Shown here: in pieces, positions 6,998 to 12,364 of the stretch
Position numbering within the stretch: the stretch's first letter is position 1
Layout of the letters: the number at the start of each line of letters is the position of its first letter
Assembly: GCA_900555195.1 (NCBI GenBank)
Contig: USKC01000063.1
Location: 1 to 12,364 of the forward strand
Direction of reading: 5' to 3'
DNA: 12,364 nucleotides
Source: an uncultured Lachnospiraceae bacterium
GTDB lineage: Bacteria > Bacillota > Clostridia > Lachnospirales > Lachnospiraceae
Position numbers and translations under genes: made by a program
The notes under the pieces: model-generated
The model's database searches: none
Seen by the model: only the letters and a program-made list of their open reading frames with translations
Told to the model about the DNA's origin: nothing

Positions 6998-8593
6998 ATG
7001 GAATATTATAAGGTTTTGGTGGTGGATGATGAGGAAATTGTTCTGGAAGGCTTGACCTGTTATGTGGATTGGGAAGCGCATGGTTTCCGTTTGGTGGGAA
7101 CGGCTTCAAGCAGTGCCAGGGCCATGCATCTGATGGAACTTTTGAAGCCAGATCTGATTATCACAGATATCAGTATGCCAGGAGAGGACGGCCTGAGGAT
7201 GATGGAGAGGATTCAGGCAGAAAAAGAGGATGCACCGCGCTTCATTATTCTGAGCGGCTATGACAGATTTGAGTATGTGAAGCGCTCTATCCATCTGAGG
7301 GCGGAGGCGTATCTTCTCAAGCCCATTGACGAAGAAGAGATCTATGCCCAGCTGGAGCGGCTGAAACCGGAACTGGATAAGCAGGCCTGTAGGAGGGAAA
7401 AGGCACAGGAAACGGAAAGAAAGCTGAAATCGCTGCTTTCCGGATACCTGCAGAAAGCGCTTTCTGATTTTTTGACGGAGGAGGAAGATTTTAAGCTGAA
7501 TTTGCTCCTCGAACTGGAGCAATACCCTTATGGAATCGTATACCTGCTTTCCTGTCCGGGAGAAAGCGGCGCAGCAGAGATGGAAGAAGAGATATATGCA
7601 TTTTTCAAGGAAAGGAAAAAGGAATTTGCCAGATATCGCGTATTCACACTGGCGCCCAATTCTGTCCTTGCCCTTGATAATCTATACGATCCAACCCGCA
7701 GGGGATACGAGGAATGTGCGGAAGTTCTGCAGGAAGTCCTTTTGAAGACACATCCGCGGGTGATTGCAGCAATCAGTGATCCTTTTTCCAAGGGAGGGGC
7801 TGCGCGGGCATTTGCTCAATGCATGAAACGGAAGGATCAAGCATTCTACCGTTGCTACAGCAGGATTCTGAGCGGAACAGGGGAGGGGGAGAACGTGGTG
7901 GGGCTACCGTATTGTCCCAACCGTATTTACCAGCTTGGAGAGAAATATCTGTGTGGAAGCCAGGTGAGTAAAGAGAAAGCTGAAAAGGGAGAAGATTCCT
8001 TTGAGAAAGCCCTTTATCTGGAATTGAAGGCGAGCGGGGCATCGCCGGATGCAGTAAGGCAATTTGGCGTAGAGTGCCTTGAAAAACTGCATGCCAGCCT
8101 GCCTGAAGGAAGCCTGGAAAGGGAGAGGGCGGAGGAAGCGGTTGAGCGTATAAGGGATATTGGCCGGTTTATGGTTCTAGAAGAGATTGTTGAATATCTT
8201 GCCTCTGTCAGAGTGGATTGTGCAAGGGAGATCAGCGGGGAAGAGGAAGGGATCCGCCAGAGGATGGAAGAGTATATCAGGAAACATTATCGGGAGGATT
8301 TGAAGTTATCGGATTTGGCAGAGACTTTCCATTATAATGAGAACTATACGGGAAAGCTTTTTCGGCATCTCTTTGATATGTCTTTTAGAACGTATCTAAA
8401 CGCATTCCGCCTGGAAGAGGCGAAACGCCAGCTTATAAAAAGCGCAAAGAGCCTTTCGGAGATCGCGCTTTTAACCGGTTTTGGGAGTATGGAATATTTC
8501 TGCCGAAAATTTAGGGAAAAAGAGAAGATGACACCGGCAGAATACAGGAAACAGGGGGACAAAAAAAGCGCCTATGAAACAGTGGATCAATAA
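6998..8593 (+). CDS. YesN-type response regulator, receiver plus AraC-family DNA-binding domain (large form)
   Basis: Cytoplasmic transcription regulator, 531 residues. The N-terminal receiver (about 3-120) has the acidic pair Asp10/Asp11, phospho-acceptor Asp57 in ITDISMP, Ser86 in LSGYD and Lys108 in LLKPI. A long middle region (about 125-420) of unassigned fold follows, rich in charged residues, as in other YesN proteins. The C-terminal AraC-type double helix-turn-helix (about 423-520) includes LSDLAETFHYNENYTGKLF and, from 485, SLSEIALLTGFGSMEYF. The start at 6998 is set by the extended ribosome binding site and the usual YesN beginning. The gene overlaps the kinase gene by 20 bases. It is probably phosphorylated by that kinase and activates sugar-uptake genes such as the operon upstream; the target is inferred. 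Confidence 0.94.
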   Translation: MEYYKVLVVDDEEIVLEGLTCYVDWEAHGFRLVGTASSSARAMHLMELLKPDLIITDISMPGEDGLRMMERIQAEKEDAPRFIILSGYDRFEYVKRSIHLRAEAYLLKPIDEEEIYAQLERLKPELDKQACRREKAQETERKLKSLLSGYLQKALSDFLTEEEDFKLNLLLELEQYPYGIVYLLSCPGESGAAEMEEEIYAFFKERKKEFARYRVFTLAPNSVLALDNLYDPTRRGYEECAEVLQEVLLKTHPRVIAAISDPFSKGGAARAFAQCMKRKDQAFYRCYSRILSGTGEGENVVGLPYCPNRIYQLGEKYLCGSQVSKEKAEKGEDSFEKALYLELKASGASPDAVRQFGVECLEKLHASLPEGSLERERAEEAVERIRDIGRFMVLEEIVEYLASVRVDCAREISGEEEGIRQRMEEYIRKHYREDLKLSDLAETFHYNENYTGKLFRHLFDMSFRTYLNAFRLEEAKRQLIKSAKSLSEIALLTGFGSMEYFCRKFREKEKMTPAEYRKQGDKKSAYETVDQ

Positions 8594-10361
8594 TCTGACT
8601 TTGGCGAAAAAAATGCTTGTACTTTATATTGCGGGGATTTTGGTTCCAATCCTGTTTCTTTCCTGGCTCAGCACAGCGCTGCTTCAATTTTTTGTAGATC
8701 GGAGAGAAGATGAAAACTTACGGACCGCCATGATAAGAGTGGCATACAGCATTGAGAATGCGGTAGTTTCTGCGAAGAATCTGGCGATAATCTGCGGATC
8801 TGATGAGGAAGTAATGGATATTGTATCCCGTAAATACCTGGGCTATGGTGATTTCTATGATTCTTATAATGAAGAGATCACCAGCAGGCTTCTAAAATAT
8901 GACCAAGCGGTGGATGATGTGGAGGGGATAGAGATTTATTCGGATAATCCTACCCTGCTGAATTCTGCAGTTTATCGGAAAATGGACGGAAATGAACGCA
9001 TGGAAGAATACCGCAGCCGTTATGAAGATGGGGAAGGCAGCCTGATGCTTGTATCCGGGCTGGAATTCGATCATACCATGTCCGGAAACAGCGTCCGTTC
9101 CCCTTCGATCAGCGTTTTATATTGGATGAAGCAAGGGGAGTTTCTGATCAGTGTTAAAGCGGATCTGAGTATGGCCGGACTGTACAGCATAGTCTATGAT
9201 GGGATGGAAAATTATGTATATATGCTGATTAATCCTTCCGGAGAAATTGTAGTCTCTTCAGGGGCGGAATATGAACCGGTCAATATAGAAGAACTTGCGA
9301 TCTTTGATGAAACTATATGGGAGGGAAAGGAATATCAGATCATTCCGGCGGGAGAAGATCAGCTGATGGAGGGATGGCAAATTGCCGCCGTCCGTATGGA
9401 AAGAGGGTATGGAGAGCAAATTTTGCTCCTGAGCGTTCCATTGGTCGCCGGATTGATCTGTCTGCTGATCGGAACGATTGTAACCTGGCAGATGACTTCA
9501 TCTTATACGAAGAGAATGCATTTATTGGCAGTGGAAATGTCGCATATCAGAGATAATGAATTTCCGCGTATCTCTACAGAGCCATCCAGCGATGAAGTGG
9601 GCAGCCTGATAGAAAGCTTCAATAATATGTCTGCCCGGTTGGAGACATTGGTGAACGATGTTTATGCGCTAAACATGCAGAAAAAGGAGATGGAGCTGGA
9701 ACAAGTGCGCGCTCAGTTGAATCAGTTGATCAGCCAGGTGAATCCCCACTTTTTGTTCAATACGCTTAATGCGGTGCTGGTGGTCTGTATGCGGAACAAA
9801 TATACGGAGATTATCTGGGTGATCCGGTATTTGTCCAAAATGATGCGCAATCTGCTGAACGGAAAAGAAGAACTGATTCCGCTGCATGAAGAACTGGAAT
9901 TCATTCAAATGTATCTGGAAATAGAGAAGTTGCGTTTTGGGGATAGAATTTCCTATTCTATTGAGACAAAAGAAGATGTGATGGACTGCATCCTTCCTAA
10001 AATGAGTATACAGCCTCTGGTGGAGAATGCATGTAAGCATGGTATACAGAAAATGGAGAAAGGCGGACAGGTGCGTATCGCAATCAGCCGCAGCGAAGGG
10101 AATATCCGGGTACAGGTGGCGGACAGCGGAAGCGGCATGAGCGCACAGCGGCTGATGCAGGTGGAGGCTGGCCTGACGCAGAGCGCCGCACAGTCCAGCT
10201 GCATAGGGCTGCGGAATGTATATACCCGTCTGCGCCTGTATTATGGAGCGGATATGGAGTTTAAGATTGAAAGCGAATTGGGAAAAGGAACTTCGGTGAC
10301 CTTTGGCATACCTGAAAAGAGAGAGGAGAGGCAGAATGATCCGGGTAATGATTGTGGATGA
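8574..10361 (+). CDS. YesM-type sensor histidine kinase
   Basis: Membrane sensor kinase, 595 residues. The first membrane helix is at about 14-40, an extracellular sensing region (likely Cache-like) at about 41-282, and the second helix at about 283-306. A HAMP-like region (about 307-360) and a Glu/Gln-rich coiled segment follow. The His_kinase domain has SQVNPHFLFNTLN with phospho-acceptor His392. The ATPase domain shows the N box LVENACKHG (Asn485), DSGSGM from Asp517, GLRNVYTRL and GKGTSVTFGIP. The ATG at 8574 lies inside the end of the regulator gene; its AGGGGG is about 15 bases upstream, so translation probably depends on coupling. The end overlaps the second regulator gene by 26 bases. 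The kinase sits between two response regulators and downstream of a binding protein, so it may signal to both and sense sugar directly or through that protein. Confidence 0.95.
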   Translation: MKQWINNLTLAKKMLVLYIAGILVPILFLSWLSTALLQFFVDRREDENLRTAMIRVAYSIENAVVSAKNLAIICGSDEEVMDIVSRKYLGYGDFYDSYNEEITSRLLKYDQAVDDVEGIEIYSDNPTLLNSAVYRKMDGNERMEEYRSRYEDGEGSLMLVSGLEFDHTMSGNSVRSPSISVLYWMKQGEFLISVKADLSMAGLYSIVYDGMENYVYMLINPSGEIVVSSGAEYEPVNIEELAIFDETIWEGKEYQIIPAGEDQLMEGWQIAAVRMERGYGEQILLLSVPLVAGLICLLIGTIVTWQMTSSYTKRMHLLAVEMSHIRDNEFPRISTEPSSDEVGSLIESFNNMSARLETLVNDVYALNMQKKEMELEQVRAQLNQLISQVNPHFLFNTLNAVLVVCMRNKYTEIIWVIRYLSKMMRNLLNGKEELIPLHEELEFIQMYLEIEKLRFGDRISYSIETKEDVMDCILPKMSIQPLVENACKHGIQKMEKGGQVRIAISRSEGNIRVQVADSGSGMSAQRLMQVEAGLTQSAAQSSCIGLRNVYTRLRLYYGADMEFKIESELGKGTSVTFGIPEKREERQNDPGNDCG

Positions 10362-11439
10362 TGAACCTCTGGCCAGGGAGAATCTGAGAATGCTCCTGGG
10401 AAACGACAGAATGTATGAACTGGTGGGAGAATACGCCAGCGGAAAGGAAGCGTTGGAAGGCTGCGGGCAGCAGGCCCCTCAGATTGTGCTTACGGACGTG
10501 AGCATGCCGGAAATGGACGGCCTGGAACTGATCCGGGAAATGAAACAGGTGCTGAAGGAGCCAGTTGTATTCGTGATTATCAGCGGCTATGATACCTTTG
10601 AATATGCAAGAGGGGCGCTGAACCTTGGTGTATGCGAATATCTGCTCAAGCCAGTGTTTGCGGAAGAGTTCGAGGAAACCATGGAAAGCGCGGTCAGACG
10701 GCTCCGAACGCTGGAAAAGGAGCACCGCCTGGGCGGACTGGAAGAAGAGGCACAGCGAAATAGAGAAGAAAATGAGGGGCAGGAGCGGGAAGCTGACATA
10801 GAATGGAAAGAAGAAAGCCATGCGCTGTGTGAAGAACTGGCAGAAGAATTGATGGCGCTGAATACCGGGCGCGTGAAAGACGTTGGGGAACAGCTGCTGC
10901 AGCGTATACAGGAAAAGAACTGCGAGGTACAAGAAGAGGCAATTATGAACGTTATCCGACTGTTTGAACAAAAAGCAGGCATAACGGATGATAGTATCCT
11001 AAAATATTGGAGTCAGGAACAGGAGGAGAATTTTTTTGAACGGTGTAGCAATCTTGCAGAAGAATGCATGTTTTGGCTGATGGAGGAGAAAAATCGATGC
11101 AACGATGAACCGATCCTATATATTCAGCTATATATTCGCAAAAACTATGCATCGGATTGCTCTGTTCGCCTATTTGCGCAGCGCCTGCACAGAAATACCG
11201 CTTATTTGGGACAGAAATTCATAGCGGCAGCAGGATGCAGCATTAACGATTATGTAAATGAAATCCGCTTTCGTGAGGCCAAGAAACTAATGGATAGAAA
11301 GCAGGCATATACTGTAAAAGATGTGATGGAACAGGTGGGATTTAAAAACTACGCTTCTTTCTCCCGTATCTTTGCGGAAAAGTGCGGATGCCTTCCGTCA
11401 GAATATGTCCCTTTGTGGAAAGAAACGTCCAGGTCTTAG
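10336..11439 (+). CDS. Second YesN-type response regulator, short form
   Basis: A 367-residue response regulator encoded directly after the kinase. The receiver (about 2-120) has Asp8/Asp9, phospho-acceptor Asp54 in LTDVSMP, Ser83 in ISGYD and Lys105 in LLKPV. A Glu-rich, probably coiled linker (about 122-200) and a short helical region lead to an AraC-type DNA-binding domain at about 260-362, including VRLFAQRLHRNTAYLG and VKDVMEQVGFKNYASF. Its middle region is much shorter than that of the regulator at 6998-8593, so the two are not recent copies. The start at 10336 follows AGGAG by seven bases; the in-frame TTG at 10303 would lengthen the overlap with the kinase gene and add residues not seen in receivers. 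All receiver active-site residues are present, so it should be phosphorylatable by the adjacent kinase. Confidence 0.94.
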   Translation: MIRVMIVDDEPLARENLRMLLGNDRMYELVGEYASGKEALEGCGQQAPQIVLTDVSMPEMDGLELIREMKQVLKEPVVFVIISGYDTFEYARGALNLGVCEYLLKPVFAEEFEETMESAVRRLRTLEKEHRLGGLEEEAQRNREENEGQEREADIEWKEESHALCEELAEELMALNTGRVKDVGEQLLQRIQEKNCEVQEEAIMNVIRLFEQKAGITDDSILKYWSQEQEENFFERCSNLAEECMFWLMEEKNRCNDEPILYIQLYIRKNYASDCSVRLFAQRLHRNTAYLGQKFIAAAGCSINDYVNEIRFREAKKLMDRKQAYTVKDVMEQVGFKNYASFSRIFAEKCGCLPSEYVPLWKETSRS

Positions 11440-11467
11440 AGGGATACTTTCGGGCACAGAAACAGGC

Positions 11468-11496
11468 TTTTCATTTTCGGCTGGTTCGTGTAAAAT
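11468..11496 (+). promoter_or_regulatory. Candidate promoter for trmB
   Basis: TTTTCA (11468-11473) and TAAAAT (11491-11496) are 17 bases apart, with the -10 box about 67 bases before the trmB start. The -35 matches consensus at four of six positions. No convincing terminator lies between the second regulator gene and this site, so read-through from the regulatory genes is also possible. Confidence 0.35.
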
Positions 11497-11563
11497 GAGA
11501 CTATCGCCTAACCAGGGGAAATACAGGTGCGGAAACGAACGGCCGCATAGAAATGAGGAAAAG

Positions 11564-12220
11564 ATGAGACTGAAAAATATACCCGGTTCAAGAGAGGCCA
11601 TTGCCGCCAGCCGGTTTGTGGTGCATGATCCGAAAGAACAGGCGGGCAGGTGGAGAGATGTGTTTGGAAATGATGCGCCGATCCACCTTGAAATCGGCAT
11701 GGGAAAAGGAAAGTTCCTGATGGGAATGGCCGCGCTTCATCCGGATATCAATTATATCGGGATAGAGAAGTATTCCAGCGTGCTGTTGCGTGGGATCCAG
11801 AAGATGGAGGAAGAAGAACTGCCCAATGTGCGGTTCATCCGAATGGATGCGGAGGAAATTACGGAGGTATTCGGAAAAGGAGAGATAGATCGGATCTATC
11901 TGAATTTCTCCGATCCCTGGCCGAAAGACAGACATGCCAAGCGCCGTCTGCCTTCCAGGCAGTTCCTGAACAGATATGCTAAGATCCTGAAAGAAGGCGG
12001 CAGGATTGAATTTAAGACGGATAACCGGGCGCTGTTTGACTTTGCCCTTGAGGAACTGGAACCCGCAGGCTGGGTTGCAGAGGAAGTGACCTATGATTTG
12101 CACAAAGATCCGCGGCTGATGCAGGGGAATGTGATGACGGAATATGAGGAACGATTCAGCACCCTGGGCAATCCGATCTGCAAATACCAGATTACCCTTG
12201 CAAAGGATGAGAATGTGTAA
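11564..12220 (+). CDS. trmB: tRNA (guanine-N7-)-methyltransferase TrmB
   Basis: Cytoplasmic S-adenosylmethionine-dependent enzyme that makes 7-methylguanosine at position 46 in the variable loop of tRNAs. The 218-residue product shows the family signature throughout: the SAM-binding loop EIGMGKGKF from Glu43, Glu68 in IGIEKYS, MDAEEI at 94-99, LNFSDPWPKDRHAKRRL with the catalytic Asp117, FKTDN at 150-154, and the C-terminal TEYEERFSTLGNPICK. The ATG at 11564 is chosen because GAGGA lies four bases upstream and the product then begins MRLKNIPG, as expected for this family. The frame is open back to an ATG at 11372, but that start would overlap the regulator gene and add about 64 unrelated residues. 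A housekeeping gene, not functionally tied to the sugar locus. Confidence 0.96.
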   Translation: MRLKNIPGSREAIAASRFVVHDPKEQAGRWRDVFGNDAPIHLEIGMGKGKFLMGMAALHPDINYIGIEKYSSVLLRGIQKMEEEELPNVRFIRMDAEEITEVFGKGEIDRIYLNFSDPWPKDRHAKRRLPSRQFLNRYAKILKEGGRIEFKTDNRALFDFALEELEPAGWVAEEVTYDLHKDPRLMQGNVMTEYEERFSTLGNPICKYQITLAKDENV

Positions 12221-12308
12221 TATTCTAAGGATAGACCGCAGGCTGAGAAATGGGACATTACGGATGCCGCCCCGGCCCTGCATGGGCAGCGGGAATGTGG
12301 TTAGAATA
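12221..12308 (+). repeat. Nested inverted repeats between trmB and the next gene
   Basis: TATTCTAA (12221-12228), directly after the trmB stop codon, is perfectly complementary to TTAGAATA (12301-12308). Inside lie further possible helices: ACATT (12255-12259) with AATGT (12294-12298), CCGC (12267-12270) with GCGG (12289-12292), and GCCC (12275-12278) with GGGC (12284-12287) around a five-base loop. All are compatible in one branchless fold with bulges. No T run follows and no known riboswitch is recognised. It could be a processing or leader structure. Confidence 0.45.
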
Positions 12309-12328
12309 AGGGAAAAGGAGGAAGGATT

Positions 12329-12364
12329 ATGGAATATAAATTTACATCAGCGAATTTTGAAAAA
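12329..12364 (+). CDS. trxA: Start of a probable thioredoxin gene, cut by window end
   Basis: Only the first 12 codons (MEYKFTSANFEK) are present, so no catalytic CGPC motif can be seen. The beginning resembles that of clostridial thioredoxins, which typically run on as a VLVDF-type strand before the active site; this is recognition from memory on very little sequence. AAGGAGG (12315-12321) lies seven bases before the ATG, so a real, well-translated gene starts here. If it is thioredoxin, it is a cytoplasmic disulfide reductase. Confidence 0.55.
   Translation, partial: MEYKFTSANFEK

Noticed and set aside
10261..10971. 236-codon antisense open frame across the kinase and second-regulator genes
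   Set aside because: The sense strand carries complete kinase ATP-binding and receiver motifs here. The antisense product has only Phe/His-rich, unrecognisable sequence.
11481..11515. Terminator after the second regulator gene (CTGGTT pairing with AACCAG)
   Set aside because: Only a 6-bp stem with a 23-base loop and no T run; not convincing.
11372..11563. 64-residue N-terminal extension of TrmB
   Set aside because: It would overlap the second regulator gene by 68 bases, lacks a ribosome binding site and does not resemble TrmB. GAGGA before 11564 and the MRLKNIPG beginning support the shorter form.
11588..12283. 231-codon antisense open frame over trmB
   Set aside because: The sense product is an unambiguous TrmB with all signature motifs.
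1..12364. CRISPR array, insertion sequence, tRNA or phage genes
   Set aside because: No regularly spaced repeats, transposase-like proteins, terminal inverted repeats or tRNA cloverleaf patterns were seen. Every long stretch is filled by ordinary sense-strand genes.

Overview
The window looks like a chromosomal stretch from an anaerobic, low-to-medium GC Firmicute, most likely a Lachnospiraceae/Clostridium cluster XIVa gut bacterium. This is inferred from strong AGGAGG-type ribosome binding sites, Gram-positive lipoprotein signals, the LplB/YtcP-type transporter without its own ATPase, the YesM/YesN-type two-component genes and the TrmB sequence style. All recognised genes lie on the + strand, packed tightly. 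No mobile element, CRISPR array, rRNA or tRNA was seen, and no gap between genes exceeds about 140 bases.

Region 1 (about 1-5305) is a sugar-uptake operon. It encodes a lipoprotein solute-binding protein with an unusual acidic Thr/Glu/Ala tail, two inner-membrane permeases and a cytoplasmic glycoside hydrolase family 8 enzyme very like reducing-end xylose-releasing exo-oligoxylanase (Rex). The enzyme points to xylo-oligosaccharides as the imported substrate. A strong hairpin without a U tract separates the binding-protein gene from the permeases, and a terminator-like hairpin follows the GH8 gene.

Region 2 (about 5343-11439) looks like the control module. It holds a second lipoprotein binding protein that is a diverged paralogue of the first, a large YesN-type AraC-family response regulator, a YesM-type sensor histidine kinase and a second, smaller YesN-type response regulator. 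Overlapping or touching ends (a stop codon beside or inside the next ribosome binding site, then overlaps of 20 and 26 bases) indicate one translationally coupled unit. A paralogous binding protein beside one kinase with two regulators is the most interesting feature: it may be a sensory binding protein in a three-component, branched signalling system controlling region 1.

Region 3 (about 11440-12364) returns to housekeeping genes: trmB (tRNA m7G46 methyltransferase), an intergenic stretch with nested inverted repeats, and the first 12 codons of what is probably a thioredoxin gene cut by the window end.
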